Of a stretch of 64,000 nt of DNA, positions 1 through 9,661 are shown piece by piece. Origin of the DNA: Balneola vulgaris DSM 17893 (GTDB lineage: Bacteria > Bacteroidota > Rhodothermia > Balneolales > Balneolaceae); NCBI RefSeq assembly GCF_000375465.1, contig NZ_AQXH01000006.1, positions 903 through 64,902 on the forward strand, read 5' to 3'. How positions within the stretch are numbered: position 1 is the first letter of the stretch; every line of letters begins with the position of its first letter. Below the pieces are notes generated by a model that did no database searches, was not told the DNA's origin, and was given only the letters and a program-made list of their open reading frames with translations. Position numbers and translations under genes: made by a program.

Positions 1-368
1 GCACATTCGTTGAAAGTAGAGTTGAGCTAGAATTACTCGATGACACCAACAATCCGTCTGTTGTAATTGAAGGAACTTTTGTTGATGGAAACAACCAATC
101 TCACCCAATTCTGTTTGAATTCAACTCTGGAGAATCGTTCGAAGTAGAGCGAGAAGGCATGATTACTTTCGATACGAATATGAATGTTATTGCAGAAGTA
201 ACTTTTGATCCTATTGTTTGGTTCGCTGGTGTTAGTAGAACTATGCTAGAAGGAGCCACTAAAAACAATTCTGGTATTATTGTTATTAGTTCCACTAGTA
301 ATAGTGATATTTTTGATATCGTTGCTGACGGGCTTGATTTAGCAACAGAAATAGAAATAGAAATGTAA
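1..368 (+). CDS. C-terminal part of an unrecognised, probably secreted protein (cut by left edge)
   Basis: The reading frame is open from base 3 to the stop at 366-368 and runs out of the window on the left, so about 121 C-terminal residues are visible. The Met at 159 is internal. The fragment is acidic and rich in Ile, Val and Asn, with short alternating beta-strand-like stretches (for example VVIEGTF and FDPIVWFAGV), which suggests a beta-sandwich extracytoplasmic domain. No catalytic motif or T9SS tail is visible. The function is not recognised. A good terminator lies 140 bases downstream. Confidence 0.6.
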   Translation, partial: TFVESRVELELLDDTNNPSVVIEGTFVDGNNQSHPILFEFNSGESFEVEREGMITFDTNMNVIAEVTFDPIVWFAGVSRTMLEGATKNNSGIIVISSTSNSDIFDIVADGLDLATEIEIEM

Positions 369-510
369 TTATAATGGGATAGTACAAACTCCCATTCTTA
401 ATTACTTGAGTATCAAATAAACCTAGTTTTCGAAAATATAGATTCAGTTTATACTTAAGTTTTCTCTTAAATACCGATTGTAAGTTTACTTTTACTAACT
501 ACCTACAACA

Positions 511-544
511 AAAAAGGCTACCGCGTAAAACAGTAGCCTTTTTT
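511..544. terminator. bidirectional intrinsic terminator
   Basis: An 11-bp perfect stem (511-521 with 533-543) has an 11-base loop. T runs follow it in both directions. It lies between the left-edge gene (+) and recQ (-), which converge on it, so it probably ends both transcripts. Confidence 0.85.
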
Positions 545-564
545 CTATAATTCTATGAAGCCTA

Positions 565-2739
565 TTATTTCTCGGAGGCCATATAGTAGAGCTGAATGAT
601 CTTCAGCTCGTCATAGCCAATGGTTTTATTCAGCTCATCGTAAACCGGGCGTAGCATTAAAGGACCTTTCTTCTTGAAGGCTTTCAACACTTGATCGCGT
701 TGGCGTAGCGATAAACTTGAGGCATTCAACAAACCTTCTAAACGAAGTTCGTTGCCAGCATCTAAGAAATCTTTCAGGTGTTTTAGGATGGTCATGTCTT
801 TCACGCCATGCTCTTCCGCAAGAAGTTCAATGCTTTGTCCGGCGTTAAAAGCCTCGCCAATCACTTCATACTTCTCACCAATCTTCTTAGTGGCTACTAC
901 CTTTTTCTCGAGCGATTTCTTTCGCTCTTCCACTTTGTGCTCTGCCGCGTACTTCTTCACCACGCCAATAAAAGCATCGCCGTACTTTTCCTTCTTCACA
1001 TTCCCCACCCCATATAATGGATCGAGACTTTCTTTGCTTTGAGGGAAGAAATAAGCCATCTCAATTAAAGTCGTATCTGGGAAGATACTGTACGGCGGGA
1101 TATCCTGTTCGTCGGCCAATTCTTTTCGCTTCAATCTCAACAGATCGAAAAGGGCGGCATCATGTTCATTTTCAATTTCAGATGAGGTACGCACAACGGC
1201 CTCGCCTTCCAACGAAGTCTTAGAACGGTCGAGTGTTCCAAATACATTTTCGGAACCATCTAATACAGCCAGCGCCGACTTCTCGAGCTTTAAGTTACCG
1301 TGTTCGCCCTTACTGATATATTCTTGGCGAATTAACAGCTTCGAGATTTGCATCCATTGATCTTTCGACCAATCGATACCAATGCCGTAAGTTGAAAGCT
1401 CATCATGACTGTTTTCCATCACTTTCTTCGCCTTCGAACCACGTAAAATATCCGCAATATGACCTGCACCGAATTTCTCTCCACTTCGGATAATTGTGCT
1501 TAAGAACTGCTGTGCTTGAATAGTCAAATCTTCCACTTCATCATCTACCGATAGGCAATTGTCGCACATGCCACATTCCTCTTTAGGGTAGTTTTCCCCG
1601 AAGTAACTCATCAATGGCTTACGTCTACAATCGGTAGTCTCTAAATACTTCACTAGGTCTTTTAAGTGCTTTTCAGCCACTTCTTTTTCCTGACCCTGCT
1701 TCTTGTTGATGAAGTATCGGATTTTCTGCGTATCGGATGAGCCGTACAACAACAAACAATCGGAACGCAATCCATCACGGCCTGCTCTACCAATTTGCTG
1801 GTAGTACGATTCTATGTTCTGCGGCATATCATAATGAATCACAAACCGTACGTTCGGCTTGTTGATACCCATACCAAAGGCGATGGTTGCCACAATAATG
1901 GATACATCGTCTTTAATGAAGGCGCGTTGATTCCCCGCACGCATACCATCACTTAAACCGGCGTGGTAGGGCTTCACGGAATAGCCTTCATCCTCTAATG
2001 CTTCGGCAAGTTCATCCACTTGGCGCCGAGAGAAACAGTAAATAATACCCGACTGCTTCTTTCTAGTAAATAGGTAATCCAACAACTGGTTCAGTGGATC
2101 TTTTTTATCCACAACTTTTAAGAACAGATTTTCACGATCGAAACTCGAAATAAACTCTTCAGAATCATCAAACTTCAGGATGCTCTTTATATCCTGTTGA
2201 ACACGTGGAGTAGCCGTTGCCGTTAGTGCCACACATACTGCTTCCGGGAAGTCTTCACGAAGCTTAGCAATCTGGCGGTACTCTGGCCTGAAATCATGCC
2301 CCCATTCAGAAATACAGTGCGCCTCATCAATGGTGAGACAATCTACTGTTAAGTTATTCAACATTTCCCGAGTCTTATCCATCATCAAGGTCTCGGGTGC
2401 TACATATAGTAATTTCACTTTGCCCGACTTCACTTTCCGCACGTTGAAGTCGTACACATCATGGCTTAACGAGCTGTTCAGATATACAGCATCAATTCCA
2501 TACTCTCTAAGCTGCTCTACTTGATCCTTCATCAAAGAAATCAGAGGCGAGATCACAACCGTCAACCCATCAAATAAAAGTGCGGGTATCTGGTACACAA
2601 TAGATTTACCCCCACCCGTTGGCATAATTACCAATGCATCTTTTCGGTCTAAGATTTGGGTAATCGCCTGCTCTTGTTGAAGTCTAAAATTATCGTACCC
2701 AAAGGTGTCTTTAAGTACTTGCCTAGCCTGATCTATCAT
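565..2739 (-). CDS. recQ: ATP-dependent DNA helicase RecQ
   Basis: This is a 3'-5' superfamily 2 DNA helicase for recombination and fork repair. A frame beginning with GTG at 2799 gives 744 aa, but the alignable protein starts at MIDQARQ, so the ATG at 2739 (724 aa) is preferred. With GTG-start numbering, motif I PTGGGKS is at 60-66, DEAH at 158-161 and the TATATP motif at 193-198. The zinc site Cys391/409/412/415 follows, then an RQC winged helix (about 425-520) and an HRDC domain (about 558-630). The last 90 residues form an extra helix-turn-helix region (TILKHLKDFL) like the HTH_40 extension of many Bacteroidota and Firmicutes RecQ proteins. This makes it longer than the 609-aa E. coli enzyme. 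It is a single gene ending at the 511-544 terminator. Confidence 0.96.
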   Translation of the reverse strand: MIDQARQVLKDTFGYDNFRLQQEQAITQILDRKDALVIMPTGGGKSIVYQIPALLFDGLTVVISPLISLMKDQVEQLREYGIDAVYLNSSLSHDVYDFNVRKVKSGKVKLLYVAPETLMMDKTREMLNNLTVDCLTIDEAHCISEWGHDFRPEYRQIAKLREDFPEAVCVALTATATPRVQQDIKSILKFDDSEEFISSFDRENLFLKVVDKKDPLNQLLDYLFTRKKQSGIIYCFSRRQVDELAEALEDEGYSVKPYHAGLSDGMRAGNQRAFIKDDVSIIVATIAFGMGINKPNVRFVIHYDMPQNIESYYQQIGRAGRDGLRSDCLLLYGSSDTQKIRYFINKKQGQEKEVAEKHLKDLVKYLETTDCRRKPLMSYFGENYPKEECGMCDNCLSVDDEVEDLTIQAQQFLSTIIRSGEKFGAGHIADILRGSKAKKVMENSHDELSTYGIGIDWSKDQWMQISKLLIRQEYISKGEHGNLKLEKSALAVLDGSENVFGTLDRSKTSLEGEAVVRTSSEIENEHDAALFDLLRLKRKELADEQDIPPYSIFPDTTLIEMAYFFPQSKESLDPLYGVGNVKKEKYGDAFIGVVKKYAAEHKVEERKKSLEKKVVATKKIGEKYEVIGEAFNAGQSIELLAEEHGVKDMTILKHLKDFLDAGNELRLEGLLNASSLSLRQRDQVLKAFKKKGPLMLRPVYDELNKTIGYDELKIIQLYYMASEK

Positions 2740-2965
2740 TAATGGTCTTGTGTGCTTTTGCTCAAATTCTATTTTGTTTAAAGATATCCATCTCAGCACT
2801 AATAAGTGAAGGTTAATATCTTGTTGGCTGAACTAATTTCATTTTTAAAACGAATAGAGTTTATCTATACTCTGTAATCGTATAAGATTATCCCTTGGAA
2901 GGGCTTACAGGCAGTGCTAGATTTATCAATCAACGCAATAATTCATCCATAATTGGTAATTAACT

Positions 2966-4120
2966 ATGCTTGGTATCGATGCCCTAGATATTGTAATCGG
3001 ACTTTTGTTCGTATATCTGCTCTTCAGCCTTTTTGTGACCATCCTTAATGAAATCATTTCTAGTCTATTTCAGATTCGGGGAAAGGAACTTCAATTTGTG
3101 ATAGATGTGATGATCACCCAACCATTACGCGAGAATTTCTATAGTCACCCACGCATCAAAGCCTATAGCAAGCGTTCCCTATTGAGGCGTTTGAAGAATC
3201 CCCTTCCGGATAACAAAAAGAAGCCCCGACCAGACAAAGAAATACTACCCTCATCAATATCGCCCAAAGACTTCGCGCAGATCTTATTGGATATGTGCAT
3301 CAGCGACATTGAAGCAAAGTCGGAAATACCTCTCGAGGATATTAACTATGATGATATCATTGCTTATTTAAACACGCTGGAAAAAGAGCAATCTTCCATA
3401 AACGAAATCACTTTCTTGAAATCTAGGGTAGAGGAAGCGCGCATCAACTATGAGCTCATCCGCAAAGAATCATTGAGCTGGTACACTCATTTGGTATCGG
3501 AATTGGAAGACTGGTACGAAGATATGATGAGTTACGCCAGTGAGTGGTATAAGCGCAAACTGCGGTTCATACTCATTGCTTTGGGCTTTGTAGTGGCGAT
3601 TATTTTCAATGTGAATACCTTCAACGTAGTTGAAAACTTAGCGAACGATCCTGAAGCACGAGCTTTAATTGTTCAACAAGCCGAGCAGTTTATAGAAGAC
3701 TATCACACCGTAGATGGAAAGGTGGTGGCTAAAAGTGATTCTGCAATGATGGAGTTTGCGAATACGGCAGAGGTGAATTTGTTTTTGCAGAACAAACGAA
3801 AAGAGTTGTTGGCTTCGCCCGATTCTGCGAAAGTGGATAGTATCTTGAGAGCTCAATACCCCACATTGAATACCATTGATTCGCTGAGTACCCAAACTCG
3901 ATACTTGGTAGAGACGCAGCTTGCCGAAGCGACCTCTATCCTTGGCTTAGGCTGGGATAATACGGATAAACCGTCAGGGTTTATGGGCTATATAAAGCAA
4001 CTCCTAGGCTGGTTCATTACCGCATTGGCAATCAGCCTAGGAGCTCCTTTTTGGTTCGATATGCTCAACAAAGTGGTGAACATTCGAAGGGCGGTTCAAG
4101 AGAACAAACGAAGTACCTAA
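2966..4120 (+). CDS. conserved-type membrane protein, function unknown
   Basis: The 384-aa protein has three predicted membrane segments. The N-terminal one (about 6-35, VIGLLFVYLLFSLFVTIL) runs into an amphipathic stretch, one is at about 197-215 (FILIALGFVVAIIF), and one is near the C-terminus (about 345-362). Between TM1 and TM2 lies a charged, helical soluble region of about 160 residues. Between TM2 and TM3 is a second polar loop rich in Asp, Ser and Glu. No enzyme motif is visible. It is transcribed alone, divergent from recQ and tail-to-tail with carB (4-base gap). I do not recognise a named family. An envelope structural role is possible but unproven. Confidence 0.75.
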   Translation: MLGIDALDIVIGLLFVYLLFSLFVTILNEIISSLFQIRGKELQFVIDVMITQPLRENFYSHPRIKAYSKRSLLRRLKNPLPDNKKKPRPDKEILPSSISPKDFAQILLDMCISDIEAKSEIPLEDINYDDIIAYLNTLEKEQSSINEITFLKSRVEEARINYELIRKESLSWYTHLVSELEDWYEDMMSYASEWYKRKLRFILIALGFVVAIIFNVNTFNVVENLANDPEARALIVQQAEQFIEDYHTVDGKVVAKSDSAMMEFANTAEVNLFLQNKRKELLASPDSAKVDSILRAQYPTLNTIDSLSTQTRYLVETQLAEATSILGLGWDNTDKPSGFMGYIKQLLGWFITALAISLGAPFWFDMLNKVVNIRRAVQENKRST

Positions 4121-4124
4121 GGGA

Positions 4125-6953
4125 TTACTTACTTAGGTACAGGCTCTTGAACTCGAATGGCTTTTTGAAGTGCTCATCGTTGAAGTCTTTTGCGAAGTAG
4201 ATACTTTCGCCTGTCGACTTCATTTCTGGTCCGAGCTCTTTTTTCACCCCAGGGAATTTATCGAATGGGAATACCGGCTCTTTAATCGCCCAACAATCCA
4301 GTTTCGATTCTAGGTCGAACTCAGAGAGCTTAGCACCTAACATCACCTTCACCCCAATGGCTGCCTCGGGGCGTTGTGTTGCTTTGGCTAAGAACGGCAC
4401 CGTACGGGTAGTTCGTGGATTCGCTTCAAGCACGTATACTTTCTCATCTTTCACGGCATACTGCACGTTCAAGAATCCTTGAATTTCCATGGCCGCTGCA
4501 ATCTTCTCTTGGTACTCTTCGATTTTAGCAATCACTTCATCACTCAGTGAATATGGAGGCAGTACTGCGGTTGAATCGCCTGAGTGTACCCCCGCTGGCT
4601 CTATGTGCTGCATCATCCCTGCAATGTGAAGTTGCTCGCCATCGTATACCGAATCAACATCCACTTCAACGGCATGCTCTAAGTACTTATCAATAAGGAA
4701 GGCGTTTTCAGGATGCGTTTTCAGGATACGACCCACATAACGCTTTAGCTCTTCCTCTTTCACGGCAATTCGCATGCCTTGTCCACCTAATACATAACTT
4801 GGGCGAATCAGCACTGGGTATCCAATTCTGTCGGCGATCTTAAGCGCTTCTTCTTCGTTGAAGGCCGTTCCGTACTCTGGGAAAGGGATATCAAGCTTGA
4901 TCAGTAGGTCAGAGAACTGTCCACGATCTTCGGCGAAGTCAATCATTTCGAAGTCGGTTCCAAAAATCTTGATGCCTTCTTTAAGGAATCGCTTCCCTAA
5001 TTTAAGCGCCGTTTGACCACCCACCTGAATAATCACACCTTCAGGCTTTTCATGCTCGATGATATCCAACACTCGTTCCCAGTACACAGGCTCAAAGTAG
5101 AGCTTGTCGGCAACATCGAAGTCGGTGGATACCGTCTCTGGGTTACAGTTAATCATGATGGCTTCATAACCCATCTCTTTGGTAGCAAGCACAGCGTGTA
5201 CACAGCTGTAATCGAATTCAATTCCTTGTCCAATTCGGTTCGGACCACTTCCAAGTATCACTACTTTCTTTCGATCGGTTACTTCACTCTCGTTTTCCCC
5301 TTCATAAGATGAGTAGTAGTATGGTGTTTGTGCTGGGAACTCAGCCGCACAAGTATCTACCAACTTGAATACAGGCTTCAGCCCTAAACTCTTACGCTTC
5401 TCGCGTACTTCATCTTCTGTTACTACTCCGTTACTCTTACTCAATAACCAAGCAATTTGAGTATCCGAGAAGCCGGCTTGTTTCAACTCATATAAATCGT
5501 CTTTTTCGATAGTTATGAGTGATTGTCCTTCCGTTCTATTCTCAAGCGATACCATGTATCTGATTTGCTGTAGGAACCAAGGATCTACTTTGGTGATATC
5601 CGCTATTTCTTCTACCGATGCTCCTAATTTGAAGGCATTTCGGATTTGAAGCGAGCGATCCCAATAGGGTTTCTTCAATCGCTCGCTCACATGCTTACGA
5701 TCTAGCTCTTCGTAGCCGTCTGCTCCTAAACCATCACGGCCTACTTCCATCGACTGCCATGCTTTGTTGAGTGCCTCTGGGAAGTTACGCCCGATGCTCA
5801 TCACCTCACCTACCGCCTTCATCTGTGTTGAAAGCTCTTCGTCGGCACCAACAAACTTATCGAAGTTGAAACGAGGCACTTTACATACCACATAATCGAT
5901 ACTTGGCTCGAAACATGCCGATGTGGTACCTGTAATCTGATTCTTTAATTCATCAAGGGTATACCCAACTGCGAGTTTGGTAGCCACTTTTGCAATAGGG
6001 TATCCCGTTGCTTTTGAAGCTAACGCCGAAGAACGACTTACACGAGGGTTAATCTCAATCGCCACAAATCGATCGCTTCCCGGCTCCATGGCAAACTGAA
6101 CATTACATCCACCTGCAAAGGTACCGATAGAGCGCATCATCTTGATGGCCGCATCTCGTAAAATCTGTAGCTGCTTGTCGGTGAGTGTTTGCGTAGGCGC
6201 AACGGTTACCGAATCACCCGTGTGAACACCCATAGGATCCATGTTCTCGATAGAGCAAATAATCACGACGTTATCGTTGGCATCACGAAGAAGCTCCAAT
6301 TCATATTCTTTCCAACCGAAGATACATTCTTCAATCAACACCGAGTGTACTGGACTCATCTCTAACCCACGGAGTACCTTTTGGTCGAATTCGTCTTCAT
6401 TCCATACGATACCACCTCCGGCACCCCCCATGGTGAATGATGGACGGATTACAATCGGCAAACCACCAAGCTCTTCTTTAATCTCTTTCGCATCTAACAG
6501 CGACTCAGCTTGTCTACTTTTACACTGCTCAATACCAATTTCTTCCATCTTATCACGGAATAACTGGCGGTCTTCGGTAAGCTCAACCGCGTCAATATCC
6601 ACTCCGATAATCTGAATTCCATTGGCTTCCCAGAACCCTTCTTTTTCGAGATCTCGCGCTAAGTTTAGCCCTGTTTGGCCACCCATAGTTGGTAGTACCG
6701 CATCTGGCTTCTCTTTAGCTACAATCTCTTTGATAGAATCGGTGGTCATCGGCAACATGTAGATCGAATCTGCCATGATGGGATCCGTCATAATTGTTGC
6801 AGGGTTAGAGTTGATAAGCACGATTTCGTACCCTTCCTCTTGCAGTGATTTACAAGCTTGAGTTCCTGAGTAATCAAACTCGCACGCTTGACCAATTACA
6901 ATAGGACCAGAACCGATGATGAGAATTTTGTTAATGTCGTTACGTCTAGGCAT
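4125..6953 (-). CDS. carB: carbamoyl-phosphate synthase large subunit lacking the MGS allosteric domain
   Basis: CarB makes carbamoyl phosphate from bicarbonate, ammonia (from CarA) and two ATP for pyrimidine and arginine synthesis. Both ATP-grasp halves are present. The first begins at [15 protein letters not shown] and the second at [13 protein letters not shown] near residue 570. Each carries the expected substrate loops (GGQTGLNLA and GGQTALKLG) and metal-binding ends ([10 protein letters not shown] and EANPRTTRT). The protein stops at 942 aa just after the second half (EFKSLYLSK). The usual protein is about 1070 aa, so the C-terminal MGS-like domain that binds UMP and ornithine in E. coli is absent. 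The stop is followed at once by the convergent membrane-protein gene, so no hidden remnant exists. It lies 54 bases downstream of carA. Confidence 0.97.
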   Translation of the reverse strand: MPRRNDINKILIIGSGPIVIGQACEFDYSGTQACKSLQEEGYEIVLINSNPATIMTDPIMADSIYMLPMTTDSIKEIVAKEKPDAVLPTMGGQTGLNLARDLEKEGFWEANGIQIIGVDIDAVELTEDRQLFRDKMEEIGIEQCKSRQAESLLDAKEIKEELGGLPIVIRPSFTMGGAGGGIVWNEDEFDQKVLRGLEMSPVHSVLIEECIFGWKEYELELLRDANDNVVIICSIENMDPMGVHTGDSVTVAPTQTLTDKQLQILRDAAIKMMRSIGTFAGGCNVQFAMEPGSDRFVAIEINPRVSRSSALASKATGYPIAKVATKLAVGYTLDELKNQITGTTSACFEPSIDYVVCKVPRFNFDKFVGADEELSTQMKAVGEVMSIGRNFPEALNKAWQSMEVGRDGLGADGYEELDRKHVSERLKKPYWDRSLQIRNAFKLGASVEEIADITKVDPWFLQQIRYMVSLENRTEGQSLITIEKDDLYELKQAGFSDTQIAWLLSKSNGVVTEDEVREKRKSLGLKPVFKLVDTCAAEFPAQTPYYYSSYEGENESEVTDRKKVVILGSGPNRIGQGIEFDYSCVHAVLATKEMGYEAIMINCNPETVSTDFDVADKLYFEPVYWERVLDIIEHEKPEGVIIQVGGQTALKLGKRFLKEGIKIFGTDFEMIDFAEDRGQFSDLLIKLDIPFPEYGTAFNEEEALKIADRIGYPVLIRPSYVLGGQGMRIAVKEEELKRYVGRILKTHPENAFLIDKYLEHAVEVDVDSVYDGEQLHIAGMMQHIEPAGVHSGDSTAVLPPYSLSDEVIAKIEEYQEKIAAAMEIQGFLNVQYAVKDEKVYVLEANPRTTRTVPFLAKATQRPEAAIGVKVMLGAKLSEFDLESKLDCWAIKEPVFPFDKFPGVKKELGPEMKSTGESIYFAKDFNDEHFKKPFEFKSLYLSK

Positions 6954-7007
6954 TTCAGTACTTTTTAAAAAAGTTAAATTTCTTGGTTTCTTTGGTTATT
7001 GGAGCGC

Positions 7008-8114
7008 TTAGGCCTTGTGCTTTTTAATCAGGTCAATAAACTGATCAAACAAGTAGGCTGAATCGTGTGGTCCCGGTGAAGCCTCAGGGTGATACTGCAC
7101 TGAGAAGCCTGGGAAGTTCTTGAATTTCAGCCCTTCAATGGTGCCATCATTTAAATTGATGTGAGTTACTTGAGCTACCTTCTCATCAACGCTACCTTCT
7201 ACTACTCCGAAACCATGATTTTGAGTAGAAATTTCAACGAGTCCAGTATCTAAGTTTTTAACAGGATGGTTTGCTCCTCGGTGGCCTACAAACATCTTTC
7301 CAACTTCGATGCCTTCACTTAGCGCCATTAATTGATGCCCTAAGCAAATTCCAAACATCGGCTTTCCAGTAGACTTCGCATACTCAACAATCTCGAGTGC
7401 ATACTCGGCGGTAGCATTTGGATCGCCCGGGCCATTGCTAAAGAAGTAGCCATCGGCATTCCATTCTTTCACTTCTTCTAAGCTCGTTTTAGCCGGGAAT
7501 ACTCGAAGCGTACATCCTCTGTCTCGCAGGTTGTTGATGATGTTTTGCTTAATCCCATAGTCGAAAGCAGCCACTTTGAGTCCACCTTCGCCATGAACTG
7601 TTTGGGCTTCTTCTCTACATACTTTTGAAGCAAGCTCAAGACCAGCCATATCTTCCCAGTCTTTTGCCATCTGCACTAATTTGTCTTCATCTAGTTCAGT
7701 AGATGAAATCACGGCGTTCATCACACCCTTCTCACGAATATGACGTACTAGTTTTCTTGTATCTACCCCAGAGATACCCACTACTTCATTATCCTCAAGG
7801 TATTCTTGAAGGCTGCGATCGGCCATTGGGTTACTAAACTCCCAAGAAAAAGCTCTAGTGATGATACCTGCAACCATCACCTTTCTGGCTTCATCATCTC
7901 TTGCCATTGTACCATAGTTCCCAATATGAGGATAGGTCATCATCATTAACTGACCGTGGTAACTTGGGTCTGTAAAGATTTCCTGATAGCCTGTCATGGA
8001 AGTGTTAAAACAAAGTTCACCGCCAGTGATACCTTCATGACCTACGGCCCATCCGTGAACCACGGTGCCATCACTAAGTGCGAGAATTGCTTTTTTTCTA
8101 GGATAAAGTGACAT
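7008..8114 (-). CDS. carA: carbamoyl-phosphate synthase small (glutaminase) subunit
   Basis: CarA releases ammonia from glutamine and passes it to CarB. The 368-aa protein has the CPSase small-chain N-terminal domain (TSMTGYQEIFTDPSY) and a class I glutamine amidotransferase domain. The nucleophile is Cys257 in FGICLGHQ, and the triad is completed by His342 and Glu344 (HPE). It is first gene of a carA-carB operon. Upstream lies a 366-base leader with a strong terminator-like hairpin, described separately. No second carA copy is visible here, so this pair probably serves both arginine and pyrimidine routes. Confidence 0.97.
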   Translation of the reverse strand: MSLYPRKKAILALSDGTVVHGWAVGHEGITGGELCFNTSMTGYQEIFTDPSYHGQLMMMTYPHIGNYGTMARDDEARKVMVAGIITRAFSWEFSNPMADRSLQEYLEDNEVVGISGVDTRKLVRHIREKGVMNAVISSTELDEDKLVQMAKDWEDMAGLELASKVCREEAQTVHGEGGLKVAAFDYGIKQNIINNLRDRGCTLRVFPAKTSLEEVKEWNADGYFFSNGPGDPNATAEYALEIVEYAKSTGKPMFGICLGHQLMALSEGIEVGKMFVGHRGANHPVKNLDTGLVEISTQNHGFGVVEGSVDEKVAQVTHINLNDGTIEGLKFKNFPGFSVQYHPEASPGPHDSAYLFDQFIDLIKKHKA

Positions 8115-8260
8115 AAACGTTTTTTGATTTTTGCTGGTGCGAGGTTAATGACGTTGAACAGAGCGGAGTCCACCCCTTCCAAGTTTTGATCGTGGAAAAG
8201 CGACGGACAAGAAGTAAAAAAGTGGTAGTGAAAAAGAAGGTAAGGCTTAGATAAAAACTC

Positions 8261-8295
8261 AAAAAAAATCCGACTACGGAAACCGTGTCGGATTT
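8261..8295 (-). terminator. intrinsic terminator or attenuator ahead of carA
   Basis: Bases 8266-8274 pair perfectly with 8287-8295, and after one bulged base 8276-8279 pair with 8283-8286, leaving an AAA loop. On the minus strand the stem runs into eight T residues. It lies about 150 bases upstream of carA and about 185 bases downstream of the preceding minus-strand gene. Confidence 0.85.
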
Positions 8296-8368
8296 AAAAC
8301 TGATATGAGTAAACAGAAATGGCATCAATTGCACATCCATTTTATTAAGGTGTGCGCTGCCGATTTAT

Positions 8369-8376
8369 CAAAGCTA
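8369..8376 (-). promoter_or_regulatory. candidate -7 element (TAGCTTTG) ahead of the carA leader
   Basis: It matches the Bacteroidota TAnnTTTG -7 consensus on the minus strand. No convincing TTTG is seen at the proper -33 spacing. If used, transcription would begin near 8362 and run through the hairpin before carA. Confidence 0.3.
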
Positions 8377-8480
8377 TAGATTGCTGACACTTTTATTCTG
8401 TTCGAGCTTTGTTCAAAGTTCCACGAAGATAAGGAACCAGCGATTTCTATTCAACGCAGTTCCGCTTTTTATTCTGCTTT

Positions 8481-9467
8481 TTACCAATCTTCATCTATAG
8501 GGGACACTCCTTCAAAGTGTATCACATAATCACCATAGATAGGATCGTAATAATGACCGTTTTCTTTGTAGTCGGCATTCCACTTCTTACTGCCATTCTC
8601 GCCCAGTTCATATAAATACGGCGATATCTTAAGGCGTTCTAGATGCCAACGCCCTTCTTCCCCGGATGGAATTTCTTCGCCATTTCCATATAACATGAGT
8701 CCACCATCGGCATATACCTCGTGCTGCGGACTCGTTTCTCTATACTCATGGCTTACATTCATCACTTTGTGCCCAATTTCATGAGCGACTGTTCTTCTGA
8801 ATCTGTCTGGGCGCGCCAAATTACTAATAGTGATCACACCTCTATATGGTTTTGGGATGGTGCCCGGATAGGAATACGATGGGAAGGAAAGTCCGCCAGT
8901 TCGCACTGTTTGCATCATCCAATTTCGCCCTTCGGCCACGGTTAGAAATGGATAGAATACATCTTGAAGAGCCACTAAGTAAATGGTTCTATCACTGTCT
9001 TCAGTTTCTTCCACGATATGCTCAAAAGCCTGCTTAGTTTGCTCGGTTAATTCTGCAGGGTTCCGGTAACTGTGCTCATACATATTTGCATAACCCGTGG
9101 TTGGAATACCCGGCACCTTATTGGCTTGAATTGCTAGAAATTTGGGGTCGATCTCACCCTGCTTAATCCAGAGCAGATTAATCTGAACATCCGTAGGCTT
9201 AAATATTTCTTTAGCTGCTACAAAGCTTTCAATCATGTTATCCATGGTTACTTTGTTGAATGCATCATCAAAGTTTGACGGGAAATAAATTCCTACATCC
9301 ATGGTTAGTTTCCCCGGTACTATATCGCTGTTGATGCTATCTACTTTGCTTGTAAGCACTTCTTGCCACTTAACCGGTTCCACATCCGATTTTACTTCTG
9401 ACTTATCGCCTGTAGTACACGAAATCATTAAAATTACCACGAGTAGCGTGTTCAATATTCTCTTCAT
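8481..9467 (-). CDS. predicted zinc-metallopeptidase lipoprotein
   Basis: The 328-aa protein has a lipoprotein signal: a short basic N-terminus, a hydrophobic core and a lipobox ending at Cys17 (LMISC). Near residue 229 is a metallopeptidase helix, HEIGHKVMNVSH: His229, Glu230 and His233, with His240 as a possible third ligand and a Met at 258 that could be a Met-turn. This resembles metzincins, but the third histidine is one residue farther than in the classical HExxHxxGxxH motif. The rest is unlike a family I can name. It is probably anchored in the periplasm or outer membrane. It is a single gene with no partner. Substrate unknown. Confidence 0.75.
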   Translation of the reverse strand: MKRILNTLLVVILMISCTTGDKSEVKSDVEPVKWQEVLTSKVDSINSDIVPGKLTMDVGIYFPSNFDDAFNKVTMDNMIESFVAAKEIFKPTDVQINLLWIKQGEIDPKFLAIQANKVPGIPTTGYANMYEHSYRNPAELTEQTKQAFEHIVEETEDSDRTIYLVALQDVFYPFLTVAEGRNWMMQTVRTGGLSFPSYSYPGTIPKPYRGVITISNLARPDRFRRTVAHEIGHKVMNVSHEYRETSPQHEVYADGGLMLYGNGEEIPSGEEGRWHLERLKISPYLYELGENGSKKWNADYKENGHYYDPIYGDYVIHFEGVSPIDEDW

Positions 9468-9661
9468 TACCTATTCCCTTATGTTAGTTTTTGAGGAAGG
9501 TAGCACATGGCAACCAATTCAAAAAATGGATTTTTAGTATTATTTAGCGCCTTTTACAATCAATTTAGAAACAAGTACTTCCTTTAATTATATTTATCGA
9601 ATTCTTTAAAGAGCATAATTTTTTATATCGTGTTCACAAACCCCAAACAACTCTATCTATT

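Larger units (their letters stand above)
8115..8480 (-). promoter_or_regulatory. carAB upstream leader region, possible transcription attenuator
   Basis: This 366-base gap separates the metalloprotease gene stop from carA. Reading on the minus strand it holds a TAGCTTTG element (8376-8369), a start codon at 8340 that opens an 80-codon frame, a strong hairpin plus T run (8295-8261), and U-rich sequence down to carA. The 80-codon frame crosses the hairpin, has many Phe codons in the U-rich parts, and stops inside the start of carA. It does not look like an ordinary protein. One reading is a pyrBI-like leader; the plain alternative is a terminator for the upstream gene with the carA promoter downstream of it. 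Confidence 0.4.

Noticed and set aside
4125-6953. CarB truncation by frameshift
   Set aside because: The stop is followed after 4 bases by the end of a convergent gene; no MGS remnant exists in any frame.
8098-8340. 80-codon minus-strand frame upstream of carA as a protein gene
   Set aside because: Phe/Thr-rich, crosses a terminator, and ends inside carA. It is kept only as part of the attenuator idea.
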